64,000 nt of DNA from Pseudomonas paeninsulae (GCF_035621475.1 NZ_CP141799.1:3646501-3710500); one strand, 5' to 3'; shown: positions 16,721 through 24,653, counted from the stretch's first letter. Notes: generated by a model from the sequence alone, not told the origin. A program made the numbers and translations.

Positions 16721-17065
16721 ATGAACGATGTTGTCATTGTCGCCACCACCCGTACCGCCATCGGCAGCTTTCAGGGCGGGCTGAGCGCTATTCCCGCTCC
16801 CGACCTGGAGGCCGGCGTGCAGCCGAACGCCATCGATGAAATGATCCTCGGCCAGGTGCTGACCGCCGGCTCCGGGCAGAACCCCGTGCGCCAGGCCGCG
16901 ATCAAGCCGGGCCTTCCCCCCGAAGTCCCGGCTATGACCCTGAACAAGGTCTGCGTCTCCGGCCTCACAGTCGTGCAACTGGCTGCCCAGGCGATCCGCT
17001 GCGACGATGCCGAGTTAGTGATCGCTGGCGGCCAAGGCATCGCCCTGGCTGTCGACCGCAAATAG
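16721..17065 (+). pseudogene. phaA: Internally deleted acetyl-CoA acetyltransferase (phaA remnant)
   Basis: The reading frame is open but encodes only 114 residues against about 393 for PhaA. The start (MNDVVIVATTRTAIGSFQGG) and the active-site cysteine region (MTLNKVCVSGLTVVQLAAQAIRC) are recognisable, and about 15 residues are missing near position 33. After IAGGQ the frame jumps straight to GIALAVDRK, which is the normal thiolase C-terminus (GGMGxALAVxR). About 270 residues including the catalytic His and second Cys have therefore been removed in frame. It cannot condense acetyl-CoA. Acetoacetyl-CoA for PHB would have to come from another thiolase. Confidence 0.92.
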
Positions 17066-17165
17066 GGCCAAACGCCTCGATACCGGCTTGACCTGCGGGT
17101 CACGCCGGCACCGCTCAGGCAGCCGCCTGAGCATCAGCAGTCTTTTTAGATAGCGGATACTGGTT

Positions 17166-18872
17166 ATGGAAAACGCTTCCCCCTTTACCCCCTTTTTCTC
17201 GTCCAACCTGCCGTTCGGCGTGCGCCTGACCGTAGAACTATTGCGCCTATGGATTCGCCCAAATCCTTGGTTCCAGGGCAACAACACCGATGCCTGGTTC
17301 GAACTGGATGGCGCCGTACTCGATCATCTGCAGGCTGAATACAACGGCGAATGGATGCAGCTGAGCATGCAGACGTTAGCCCAGCAGCCGTTTACCTTCA
17401 GTGACAAACGCTTTGCCGGCAACGCCTGGAGTCAGCCGCTGTTTGGCTCTCTGGCGGCCCTCTATCTGCTCAATGCGCGTTTTCTCATGCGCCTGCTCGA
17501 GGCGCTGCCGATGGAGCCCGGCAAGATGCGTCAGCGCCTGCACTTCCTGGTCGAGCAAACGGTTGCCGCCGCCGCGCCGAGCAATTTCCTTGGCAGCAAC
17601 CCCGAAGCCCTCGAGCGCGCCGTACAGACCCAGGGCGCCAGCCTGTTCAGTGGTCTGATGAACCTGGCCAGCGACATTAGCGAAGGTAAGCTGCGCCAGT
17701 GCGACCGCGGCGACTTTGAAGTCGGCGTCACTCTTGCTACCACCCCAGGTCAGGTGGTCTATCAGAACCCGTTTTTCCAGCTGATCCAGTACTCGCCGCA
17801 GAGCGAAAAACAGCACCAGCGTCCACTGTTGATCGTGCCCCCGGTGATCAACAAGTTCTACATTCTCGACCTGCAGCCGGAAAGCTCGTTCGTGCGCCAC
17901 GCCCTCGAGCAAGGCCATCCGGTGTTCCTGATGTCCTGGCGTAATGCCGACAACAGCATCGCCGATGCCACCTGGGACGACTATGTGGAGCAGGGCATCC
18001 TCGAGGCGATCAAGGTCACCCAGCGCATCAGTGCTCAGAAACAGCTCAACATCCTCGGTTATTGCGTGGGCGGCACGCTGCTCGCCTGCGGCCTTGCTGT
18101 CTTGGCGGCGCGCGGCGAGAAACCGGCAGCCAGCCTGACCCTGCTGGTCTCGTTCCTCGACTTCGAGGATACCGGTGTGGTGAGCATCTTCATCGACGAA
18201 GAATCCGTCAGTTACCGAGAGCGCACCATCGGCGGCAAGGGTGGGCCCTGCGGCCTGTTCCGTGGCGAGGACATGGGTAATACATTCTCGCAAGTGCGGC
18301 CCAACGAGTTGTGGTGGAACTACAGCGTCGAAAAATACCTGAAAGGGCAAAAGCCGCGCCCGCTCGACCTGCTGTACTGGAACAACGACAACACCAACCT
18401 GCCCGGCCCCATGTACAGCTTTTACCTGCGTCATACCTATCTGCAGAACGACCTGAAGAGCGGCACGCTGCAATGCTGCGGCGAACTGGTCGATTTGGGG
18501 AAACTCGACATGCCGACCTACCTGGTCGGTACGCGCGAGGACCATATCGTGCCCTGGACCAGCGCTTATGCCAGCACACGCCTGCTCAAGGGGCCGCAGC
18601 GCTTCGTGCTCGGCGGCTCCGGACACATTGCGGGGATCATCAATCCGCCGCGAAATAATAAGCGCGGCTACTGGACCAATCCCGATCTGCAGGCCGATCC
18701 GGATACCTGGCTGGCCGGCGCCGAGGAACACCCCGGCAGCTGGTGGAGCGACTGGATCGAATGGCTGAGCGAATACGCCGGCAAATCCGCCGCGCCGGTC
18801 ACCAGCCTCGGCTCCAAGCAGTACCCGCCACTGGAGGCGGCGCCCGGTCAGTACGTGATGCAACGCGGCTGA
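17166..18872 (+). CDS. phaC: Class I poly(3-hydroxyalkanoate) synthase PhaC
   Basis: A 568-residue synthase that polymerises (R)-3-hydroxybutyryl-CoA on granules. The lipase-like box GYCVGG carries the nucleophile Cys300. The rest of the triad is Asp459 in TREDHIVPW and His487 in GGSGHIAGIINPP. The N-terminal PhaC domain (about 70-240) includes the conserved FKDPRF-type region read here as FTFSDKRF. Size and C-terminus fit class I, which needs no PhaE or PhaR subunit. It is the last gene of phaB-phaA'-phaC, 100 bases after the dead thiolase. All catalytic residues are present, so the enzyme should be active if precursor is supplied. Confidence 0.95.
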   Translation: MENASPFTPFFSSNLPFGVRLTVELLRLWIRPNPWFQGNNTDAWFELDGAVLDHLQAEYNGEWMQLSMQTLAQQPFTFSDKRFAGNAWSQPLFGSLAALYLLNARFLMRLLEALPMEPGKMRQRLHFLVEQTVAAAAPSNFLGSNPEALERAVQTQGASLFSGLMNLASDISEGKLRQCDRGDFEVGVTLATTPGQVVYQNPFFQLIQYSPQSEKQHQRPLLIVPPVINKFYILDLQPESSFVRHALEQGHPVFLMSWRNADNSIADATWDDYVEQGILEAIKVTQRISAQKQLNILGYCVGGTLLACGLAVLAARGEKPAASLTLLVSFLDFEDTGVVSIFIDEESVSYRERTIGGKGGPCGLFRGEDMGNTFSQVRPNELWWNYSVEKYLKGQKPRPLDLLYWNNDNTNLPGPMYSFYLRHTYLQNDLKSGTLQCCGELVDLGKLDMPTYLVGTREDHIVPWTSAYASTRLLKGPQRFVLGGSGHIAGIINPPRNNKRGYWTNPDLQADPDTWLAGAEEHPGSWWSDWIEWLSEYAGKSAAPVTSLGSKQYPPLEAAPGQYVMQRG

Positions 18873-18984
18873 GCCGCCGGGCGAGCCAATGCACCTGGGC
18901 CGACCCCGGCCCGGTGCGACATGACTGCAGATAGGCCTCGCAAAAAGGCCTTGCGCCTGGCCCGCGCAGTCGAGCAGGGCGCGG

Positions 18985-19210
18985 CTAACCCGGCTGATTG
19001 AGCATCACCACGTTGGTGTCAATCAGGCTGCCGTCACCGGCCCGATACCCGACCAGGTGGAAGTGGCCGGGTTGGTGCGGACTTAAATAGACGCGCAAGG
19101 GGCACTCGGATAAGGGCCGGCACTCCGCCGGAGTACTCCGGCTCTTCACTCCCAAAAAGCACGGCCATGTCGAGCACCTGCCGGACTGGCCATATTCCAG
19201 CGTCCACCGT
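18985..19210 (-). pseudogene. Decayed copy of the small unknown gene found intact at 34603
   Basis: The C-terminal STPAECRPLSECPLRVYL, then GHFHLVGYRAGDGSLIDTNVVML, matches the end of the 112-residue protein at 34603-34941 at roughly 60 percent of positions. Upstream, GGGAGGAAGC and ACG in place of ATG align with the RBS and start of the intact gene. A SEEPE motif in another frame recalls its central SEPEH. So this copy has a lost start, a frameshift and a missing middle. Confidence 0.7.
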
Positions 19211-19242
19211 GCGGTGCTTCCTCCCGGCTGGGCAGGTAGCTC

Positions 19243-19276
19243 GTAGGATGGGTTGAGCGCCGCGATACCCATCATC
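19243..19276. repeat. Dispersed repeat, GATGGGTTGAGCGC family
   Basis: GGATGGGTTGAGCGCCGCGATACCCATC occurs here and, with small changes, at 19699. A further inverted copy is at 19748. It is an intergenic repeat of the kind found in many Pseudomonas genomes. Confidence 0.6.
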
Positions 19277-19398
19277 CCGTCAGCTGGCCCGCTCTCTCCC
19301 CCCCTAAGCTACATTTCTTGTACGTCCTTGCCGCAATGGCATAACCGTGCCGGCGGCAAAGGTTGCCCAACCAAACTGCCCGCACAACGGGAGTGAGC

Positions 19399-19710
19399 AT
19401 GCCAACTTACAGTTCATTTTATCGATGGTTACACCGTCAGCTATTGGTTAGTTTCTTCCTCATGACGGCGAGTTTTTTGGCTTTTGGCTACCTCACTATC
19501 GATCTGGTGCAGTTACTCGGCAGCAATGCTGCCTTTATCGTTAGACATGGTTGGCTGGCGCTGATGAGTGGCGGCTTACTACAGTTTGGCGAACTCACGC
19601 TGATAGCGCTGCTGGCCATGGCCTGCTACCTGCTCTTTAGGCTGTGTGAGCATGCGTTATTGCAACGGCTGTCGAGTAGCGCTCGCGCAATAACTCGCAG
19701 GCTGGGTTGA
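19399..19710 (+). CDS. Small two-helix membrane protein of unknown function
   Basis: A 103-residue protein with two hydrophobic segments, about 12-35 (LLVSFFLMTASFLAFGYLTIDLVQLL) and about 58-82 (LLQFGELTLIALLAMACYLLF). ATG 19399 follows GGGAGTGAG at good spacing. The arginine-rich C-terminus (SSSARAITRRLG) would be cytoplasmic. Base composition is noticeably more AT-rich than neighbouring genes, suggesting transfer. It is followed immediately by a pair of inverted GATGGGTT repeats. I do not recognise a family. Confidence 0.65.
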   Translation: MPTYSSFYRWLHRQLLVSFFLMTASFLAFGYLTIDLVQLLGSNAAFIVRHGWLALMSGGLLQFGELTLIALLAMACYLLFRLCEHALLQRLSSSARAITRRLG

Positions 19711-19780
19711 GCGCCGCGATACCCATCAAGCAGGCGATCCAACAACCGCATGGGTATCGCCCTGCGCAACCCATCCTATG
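19699..19780. repeat. Inverted pair of GATGGGTT-family repeats
   Basis: GCTGGGTTGAGCGCCGCGATACCCATC at 19699 is followed 20 bases on by its near reverse complement ending in GCAACCCATCC at 19780. The pair can form a long stem-loop just after the small membrane protein gene and may act as its terminator. Confidence 0.6.
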
Positions 19781-19876
19781 GAGCGGCGGTTCCACCGTTA
19801 GCCATTACCCGCAATGGCACAGACGACGCCCACTTCGTCGAAGGCCAAAGCCGGCAGAGCTGTCGTCAATCCCGAG

Positions 19877-20296
19877 CTAAACGCCGTGGCGGTTTTGACT
19901 GGCCTGGACAATGCGCTGGGCCGGCACCCGTAACTGAGTCAGCAGGTACTCGGCGAACGCCGGGGTGTAGTCCTGCAACTCAATCGCCTGCGCCATGCAA
20001 TTCAACCAGGCATCGCTGCCGGCTTGGTCGATTGGCCACTGGGCGTGGAAGGCTGGAATCGAGATGGCGCCGTACTTCTCGCTGAACAGGCGCGGGCCGC
20101 CCAGCCAGCCGCTGAGGAAGCAGGCCAGTTTGTCCCGGGCCGCTTCCAGACTCTGCGAATGCATGCGCCGCAACGCGGCTGCCTCCGGCAACTGGTCCAT
20201 CAACCGGTAGAAATCGTCGACCAAGCGGCGCAAGCCATCGATGCCCCCTGCGGCCTGGTAAGAGGCGTCATCGACGCCGAAAGGCGGATTGTTCAT
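19877..20296 (-). CDS. Group II truncated haemoglobin
   Basis: A 139-residue trHb2-type globin. It begins MNNPPFGVDDASYQAAGGIDGLRRLVDDFYRLMDQLP, where the two-on-two fold's helix B carries Tyr at B10. FLSGWLGGPRLFSEKYG is the family's E-F turn, His in IPAFHAQWPI is the proximal haem ligand, and Trp in DAWLNCM is the G8 tryptophan. Group II members bind oxygen and NO and usually serve oxidative or nitrosative stress protection. ATG 20296 follows AGGAAGC. A close 3'-end duplicate lies at 12710, and the desaturase 3' fragment lies just upstream at 20372. Confidence 0.92.
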   Translation of the reverse strand: MNNPPFGVDDASYQAAGGIDGLRRLVDDFYRLMDQLPEAAALRRMHSQSLEAARDKLACFLSGWLGGPRLFSEKYGAISIPAFHAQWPIDQAGSDAWLNCMAQAIELQDYTPAFAEYLLTQLRVPAQRIVQASQNRHGV

Positions 20297-20371
20297 GGCA
20301 AAGCTTCCTGGGGAAAACCACAGTGTACAAGGCTGCCGGGCCTGGCCTGTCAATCGGGATCGGCGGCTGGA

Positions 20372-20500
20372 TTAGTCGGCGCTATGTACGGGACGTTTCG
20401 CAGCTCCTGGCGCAATCGCCTGCGCATTCTGCGCTGGGAGGAGCTTGCGCGCCGTGTCGACACCGGGCGTGACGATCAAACCGTAGCGCGTCAGGTAACG
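20372..20500 (-). pseudogene. 3' fragment of a sterol desaturase-like gene
   Basis: RYLTRYGLIVTPGVDTARKLLPAQ, then NAQAIAPG, is closely similar to the C-terminus of the intact desaturase at 22710 (RYLTLYGLIVTPFVDTARQLFP, then AKRAQAVAPE). Upstream of this the frame shows no similarity to the parent, and the catalytic histidine clusters are absent. It is the third gene for which only a 3' end is duplicated in this region. Confidence 0.85.
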
Positions 20501-20649
20501 CTCGTGATCCCCTCGCCTGCCAGCCGAGGTGCTGCTCGCCGCGTTATTGCTGGCGTCGATGTTTACCATCAGCCCAATGAAGTTCTCTTAAAAATCCTCG
20601 AGCGTACCATCTGCTCCATACCCAACTAACACCCCCGGAGCACACCACC

Positions 20650-21129
20650 ATGAAACGCCAACTCATCCTCAGCTTTGCTTTCTCTGTACTGGCCGCCAAC
20701 GTTTTTGCCGCCTCCTCCTCTCAACCCGTTGTCGCTGAAGGCGGCTCGGATCGCCTGATTGAAAGCCGCGTCGCCGAGGGTGGTTCAGATCGCCTGATCG
20801 ACAGCCGCGTCGCCGAGGGTGGCTCTGATCGTCTGATCGACAGCCGCGTCGCCGAGGGTGGCTCTGATCGTCTGATCGACAGCCGCGTCGCCGAGGGTGG
20901 TTCGGATCGCCTGATCGACAACCGCGTCGCCGAGGGTGGCTCTGATCGTCTGATCGACAGCCGCGTCGCCGAGGGTGGTTCGGATCGTCTGATCGACAAC
21001 CGCGTCGCCGAGGGTGGTTCGGATCGTCTGATCGATAACCGCGTTGCCGAAGGTGGTTCGGATCGTCTGATCGACAACCGCGTTGCCGAAGGTGGTTCGG
21101 ATCGCCTGATCGACAACCGCGTTGCCTAA
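20650..21129 (+). CDS. Secreted protein of ten 13-residue repeats
   Basis: The 159-residue protein is a signal peptide (MKRQLILSFAFSVLAANVFA) plus ten near-perfect tandem repeats of VAEGGSDRLIDxR, each 39 bases. Repeats alternate between IDSR and IDNR, with IESR first. Repeats of this kind occur in Pseudomonas proteins sometimes annotated as phage infection proteins, but no function is established. After the TAA stop the sequence continues as an eleventh, degenerate repeat (GSSDCLIENSV) that was cut off by a GAA-to-TAA-type change. A clear terminator follows at 21191. The array is expected to vary in length by slippage. Confidence 0.85.
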   Translation: MKRQLILSFAFSVLAANVFAASSSQPVVAEGGSDRLIESRVAEGGSDRLIDSRVAEGGSDRLIDSRVAEGGSDRLIDSRVAEGGSDRLIDNRVAEGGSDRLIDSRVAEGGSDRLIDNRVAEGGSDRLIDNRVAEGGSDRLIDNRVAEGGSDRLIDNRVA

Positions 21130-21162
21130 GGTAGCTCCGATTGTCTGATCGAGAACTCTGTA
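20728..21162 (+). repeat. 39-bp tandem repeat array
   Basis: Ten coding units plus one degenerate unit after the stop codon. Units differ mainly at third codon positions and at the AGC/AAC (Ser/Asn) codon. The last coding units share a GTTGCCGAAGG variant, showing local duplication order. Confidence 0.9.
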
Positions 21163-21190
21163 TGACTGAATCGGAACTGCTGCCAGATAT

Positions 21191-21220
21191 AAAGCCGGCC
21201 TCATCAGCCGGCTTTTCTTT
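21191..21220 (+). terminator. Rho-independent terminator of the repeat-protein gene
   Basis: AAAGCCGGC and GCCGGCTTTT enclose a CTCATCA loop and end in TTTTCTTT, about 60 bases after the stop. Confidence 0.85.
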
Positions 21221-21422
21221 GCCTGCCGATTCAAAACAACAGGGAACAGACCACAATTTTCCGTTTGAGCGCAGTGGGCCGGCATACCGCTGCCCACAGA
21301 TTTCCGACTCTTCCTGCGCCTGCAACTGACTATCTCTGCCTAGCCGATAGTTGCAGCAGTGGATGACTGCTTGGGGTTGCTCCGCGCTCGACTCCGTCGG
21401 CAAGTAGCCTGGACATCGACAC

Positions 21423-21450
21423 GGTGGAAAAGGCTTCGCGGTTTCCCACC
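21423..21450. repeat. Dispersed palindrome, GTGGAAAACG family
   Basis: GGTGGAAAAG, GCTTCGC and GGTTTCCCACC form the same stem as at 11751, with one change in each arm. Confidence 0.55.
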
Positions 21451-21464
21451 CTCCGACTCAACCC

Positions 21465-22316
21465 TCAGGGCGCGCCGAACAGCGCAGTCCAGTAGATCCC
21501 CGCATCGCTCTTGGGGTCGGTCGCATAGGCGGCGCCCAGCTCGCTGAACTGCGGGTTCATCAGGTTGGCGCAATGACCGGGACTGGATAGCCAGCCGTCG
21601 ACCACCTGGCGCGTGGCGTCCAGCCCGGCGGCGATGTTTTCGCCGACCTGCCGACCGCTGTAGCCGGCCAGTTCCGCCCGGTCGCCCGGGGTGCGGCCAT
21701 CACGGCCTTGGTGGGCGAAGAAGTTACCGTTGGCCATGGCTCGACTATGGGTTTCGGCTGCCGCGCCCAGCGTGGCGTTCCACACCAGTGGCGTCGCCGC
21801 GGCGAACGACTGGGCACCGCACTGACGCGGCTGTGCACGCAGCGCGTTGACCTGTTCGAGCAGCGTCTGCCCTTCTGCCTGCCAGTCGCCCAGGCGTCCG
21901 CCCAGCAGCGGCCGCGCCAGCACGATGCGCCAGTCGCGCTCCAGCCGGCTCACGCCGATGTCGACGAACTGCGGGTCCAGCAACACCTGGCAGTAGCTCT
22001 CCTGCAGCACCTTCATCGCCGCAGACGCATCGCGCGGCCCGGACAGGCTGATGGCCTGCACATTGACCATGGGATAGGCGGTGCGCGCCAGCGCCTGCTG
22101 CAGGTCGCCGCCACCGCTGACGGAAAGCACCAGGCGCGGGTCGGCCGTCAGCGGCAACAGCTCTTCGGAGGCTTGCTCCGCGCAGCGCTGCACTTGGCTG
22201 CGATAGGCGTTGATCGACTCGACCAGCCGCGCCTCCTCGGCCGCGCCGGCGGCTACGGTAACTACCAATCCCAGCGCGCACGCGGCGAAACGCAGAACGG
22301 ATGACCTGACATGCAT
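21465..22316 (-). CDS. Secreted CAP/SCP-domain protein
   Basis: A 283-residue exported protein whose signal ends near VVTVAAGAAEE. The C-terminal 125 residues are a CAP domain: WNATLGAAAETHSRAMANGNFFAHQGRDG, then GYSGRQVGENIAAG, then VVDGWLSSPGHCANLMNPQFSELGAAY, which contain the family's His and Glu residues. The N-terminal 130 residues are a private domain shared with the paralogue at 30504. Bacterial CAP proteins of this type are extracellular or periplasmic with unknown activity. GAGGGAAG lies before ATG 22316. Two decayed relatives lie at 13723 and 31572. Confidence 0.88.
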   Translation of the reverse strand: MHVRSSVLRFAACALGLVVTVAAGAAEEARLVESINAYRSQVQRCAEQASEELLPLTADPRLVLSVSGGGDLQQALARTAYPMVNVQAISLSGPRDASAAMKVLQESYCQVLLDPQFVDIGVSRLERDWRIVLARPLLGGRLGDWQAEGQTLLEQVNALRAQPRQCGAQSFAAATPLVWNATLGAAAETHSRAMANGNFFAHQGRDGRTPGDRAELAGYSGRQVGENIAAGLDATRQVVDGWLSSPGHCANLMNPQFSELGAAYATDPKSDAGIYWTALFGAP

Positions 22317-22494
22317 GGCAACTTCCCTCGACCTGAGTGCACCCATTGATGAGCCAAAAGGACTGGCGTCATTTAATACCCGACCAACAAGGCGGCTCGA
22401 GCAACGACACATATTCACCGTAGCGGCTCTGTCCTGTACAGCAGGCGTCGAATGCACCACGCCGCGCCGGCAAGCGGTAGGCCACCAGCGCCCA

Positions 22495-22714
22495 CTAGCA
22501 GGCCGTTGAAAAACGACTGCGCTAGGCAATGCGGCGTTGAAATAGGCCCGGGACGCGGCGTCTCAAAATGCTCATTTACCACACGTAAACTGCGCTTTTG
22601 ATTCGCTACGCTCACCCTGCGGGCCAGCCTGTGGCTGTTACTCCGCTTCGCTGCGTTGCGGCCGTTTTCGCCTTGCCTAGCCGTCGCCCGCTACATTTTC
22701 AACGGCCCGCTACG
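22495..22714. mobile_element. MITE-like inverted-repeat element at the desaturase 3' end
   Basis: The left end CTAGCAGGCCGTTGAAAAAC and the right end, read on the other strand as CGTAGCGGGCCGTTGAAAAT, are imperfect terminal inverted repeats about 220 bases apart. The interior has no open frame of note but has a second inverted pair (GGCAATGCGGCG and related). The right edge supplies the TAG stop of the desaturase gene. Size, ends and lack of coding suggest a non-autonomous transposable element. Confidence 0.65.
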
Positions 22715-23750
22715 AATAGGAGGTCTCGGTGGATTCAGGCGCAACTGCCTGCGCGCGTTTCGCCGGGAATAGCTGGCGAGCTGTGTCGACGAAGGGCGTG
22801 ACGATCAAGCCATAGAGCGTCAGGTAGCGATGGGCATCCTGCTCGGCGGTGCCAAAGCTGATGGCTTCCGGCTTTGAACGGGTGACGTAGAGCGTGCCGA
22901 ACATCCAGTCCCACAGCGACAGGTTGGTGCCGAAGTTCTTGTGGAAGTGCCGGGGCGCGTCGCTGTGGTGAATCTGGTGCTGGGCCGGGCTGTTCAGCAC
23001 ATGCTCGATCAGTGGCCCGAACGACAGCCAGACATGGCTATGCCGCAGGTTGGCCGCCAGGGCACTGCAAATGAACACCAGGTAGGTCACGCCGAACAGG
23101 GTGTATCGGCTGATTTCTCCGCCGCAGGCGTACCAGAAGGCTCCGGCGTAGGCGCCGAGACAGATGGCGCTGGCCAGTTTGCCGACGATCTTCTCCACGA
23201 AGTGCACCCGGCTCGCCGTCACCGGCACCAGCACGGGCGCCGAGTGATGGACCTTGTGGAACGCCCACAGCCAGCGGCAATGAAAGGCCCGGTGAGTCCA
23301 GTAATGGGTGAAATCACTCAGCAGAAACACCCCCAGCCCATAGAGCAGGGACAGCGAGAGGTTCTGCCCCAGTTGCGGGCGCGCGCCCCAGAGGTTGCTG
23401 AATAAGGCCATGTAATCGGCGGCGCGCAGAATATGCGGGTCGACCAGGCCGACGATGGGTAACACCAGCGCGACTTTGAGGATGGCCCGCACGAAGTAGT
23501 AGCGATAATCCAGCAAGGCCGAGCGATGGAAATTGACCCGGCTGCCGCCGATGAACTGCCAGAACGAACGTGCGTCGGTCAGACCGCGCTGCCGCCTGCA
23601 GCGAAACAGGCCGTAGGCGACGGCATAGGACACGCCGAGAAACAGCACGCCGAAGCGCCCGTTTAGGTCGAAAATACCGGAAAGCTGCTCGAAAACCGGC
23701 TCGATCGCCAGTTCGTTCAGATGGTCATGGATAGTCGAGAGAACACCCAC
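22710..23750 (-). CDS. Sterol desaturase / fatty acid hydroxylase family protein
   Basis: A 346-residue integral membrane di-iron enzyme. The histidine clusters are complete: HYWTHRAFH, FHKVHHSA and HQIHHSDAPRH, with several hydrophobic spans between about 30 and 240. Family members hydroxylate or desaturate lipids using O2. Bacterial substrates are mostly unknown. The C-terminal tail after IVTPFVDTARQLFP is duplicated as a fragment at 20372. The last codons and the stop overlap the edge of a MITE-like element, so the original C-terminus may have been altered. The upstream region is AT-rich with a possible Fur-like site. Confidence 0.88.
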   Translation of the reverse strand: MGVLSTIHDHLNELAIEPVFEQLSGIFDLNGRFGVLFLGVSYAVAYGLFRCRRQRGLTDARSFWQFIGGSRVNFHRSALLDYRYYFVRAILKVALVLPIVGLVDPHILRAADYMALFSNLWGARPQLGQNLSLSLLYGLGVFLLSDFTHYWTHRAFHCRWLWAFHKVHHSAPVLVPVTASRVHFVEKIVGKLASAICLGAYAGAFWYACGGEISRYTLFGVTYLVFICSALAANLRHSHVWLSFGPLIEHVLNSPAQHQIHHSDAPRHFHKNFGTNLSLWDWMFGTLYVTRSKPEAISFGTAEQDAHRYLTLYGLIVTPFVDTARQLFPAKRAQAVAPESTETSYS

Positions 23751-23775
23751 GGCAGGTCGGCCTCAGTCAAAAGGC

Positions 23776-23808
23776 GCAAATTATAAATACAATCGCAATC
23801 GTTCGCCA
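23776..23808. promoter_or_regulatory. AT-rich promoter region of the desaturase gene
   Basis: Read on the minus strand, GAACGATTGCGATTGTATTT followed by ATAATTTGC loosely resembles overlapping Fur-box hexamers. A di-iron enzyme would be a reasonable Fur target, but the match is weak. Confidence 0.25.
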
Positions 23809-23958
23809 ATACGAACACATCTCAGCGAACGCAACCACCCAGTGTCCTGGCTGGCGTTCTATAAATCTCAGTTGGCTGGGTAGCTCCGCCCCTGAGCCCC
23901 CTGGAAGTCATCAGCGCCGCCCCTGATTGTCCCGCGGTAACAGTTTCTGGCCGCGCAT

Positions 23959-23991
23959 AAAAAACCCGGCCATTGGTGACAATGGCCGGGT
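23959..23991 (-). terminator. Rho-independent terminator of the CsbD gene
   Basis: Read on the minus strand, AACCCGGCCATTG and CAATGGCCGGGTT form a 13-bp stem around TCAC, followed by a run of T. It lies 20 bases after the CsbD stop. Confidence 0.9.
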
Positions 23992-24010
23992 TGGGTTGCT
24001 CGTGGTTCGA

Positions 24011-24202
24011 TCAGGCCTTGTCGACGCCGCGCTTGATCGCGTCCTTGACGTCGCCCTTGAGTTGCTGGCCCTTGCCCTTCACTTGCTGGGCAAGACCTTC
24101 GCCTTCAAGGCTAGGATTGTCGGTAGCCTTGCCGATACTTTCTTTCACTTTGCCGATGGCTTCGTTGGTATTGCCGGTGATTTTGTCTTTCGTGCTGCTC
24201 AT
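24011..24202 (-). CDS. CsbD-family stress protein
   Basis: A 63-residue hydrophilic protein, MSSTKDKITGNTNEAIGKVKESIGKATDN followed by GEGLAQQVKGKGQQLKGDVKDAIK. This is the standard CsbD arrangement of repeated KG/AIGKVKE segments. CsbD proteins are abundant general-stress proteins of unknown biochemical role. GAGGTGTGGC lies before the ATG. The gene has its own terminator and is probably monocistronic. Confidence 0.93.
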   Translation of the reverse strand: MSSTKDKITGNTNEAIGKVKESIGKATDNPSLEGEGLAQQVKGKGQQLKGDVKDAIKRGVDKA

Positions 24203-24347
24203 GCCACACCTCAGTTCGATGGGTTATAGAGAGTGGAACCCTGCGCGGCGTTATCGTTCTGTTTATTCACGGGTGAATGACCCAGATGACCGATTGGCTC
24301 TTGGCATGGCCGGAGCGCTCGGTCATCCCGACGCCCCGGCCGGCGAC

Positions 24348-24653
24348 TTAGTTGGCCGGGCTGAGCATCTCGATCTGGCGAATCGCGAAGTCGCTGCGCA
24401 GGTAATCCATGCGCTGCTCATAAAAGCGCCGCATGTGCGGCAAGGCACTGTGGATGGCCAGGTGCTCCTTTGACTGCCAGACCTCAACGAAGATGAACAG
24501 CGTCGGGTCCTGGTGATCGCGCAGCATGTGGTATTCGATGCAACCCGCTTCGGCCCGGCTGGGTTCGACATAGGCGCGGAATAGCGCCTCGAACTCGGCG
24601 GCCTTTTCCGCTCGGGTGTGGGCATGCAGGATGAATCCGTATCGGTCAGGCAT
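24348..24653 (-). CDS. Antibiotic biosynthesis monooxygenase (ABM) family protein
   Basis: A 101-residue single ABM domain (ferredoxin-like dimer). GFILHAHTRAEKAAEFEALFRAYVEPSRAEAGCIEYHM, then FIFVEVWQSKEHLAIHSALPHMRRF, are typical of YgiN-like quinol monooxygenases. It faces the divergent NAD(P)H quinone reductase-like gene at 24808. In E. coli ygiN and mdaB act in one quinone cycle and are neighbours, so the pairing here supports a role in quinone redox balance. Confidence 0.88.
   Translation of the reverse strand: MPDRYGFILHAHTRAEKAAEFEALFRAYVEPSRAEAGCIEYHMLRDHQDPTLFIFVEVWQSKEHLAIHSALPHMRRFYEQRMDYLRSDFAIRQIEMLSPAN

Noticed and set aside
17376..18863. 495-codon minus-strand frame across phaC
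   Set aside because: It is an antisense shadow of the intact phaC gene with no recognisable domains.
20728..21162. The 39-bp array considered as a CRISPR
   Set aside because: There are no spacers; units are contiguous and encode a regular peptide.
20669..21403. Minus-strand repeat-rich frames opposite the 13-residue repeat gene
   Set aside because: They result from the 39-bp tandem array being open in several frames; only the plus strand has a signal peptide, RBS and terminator.
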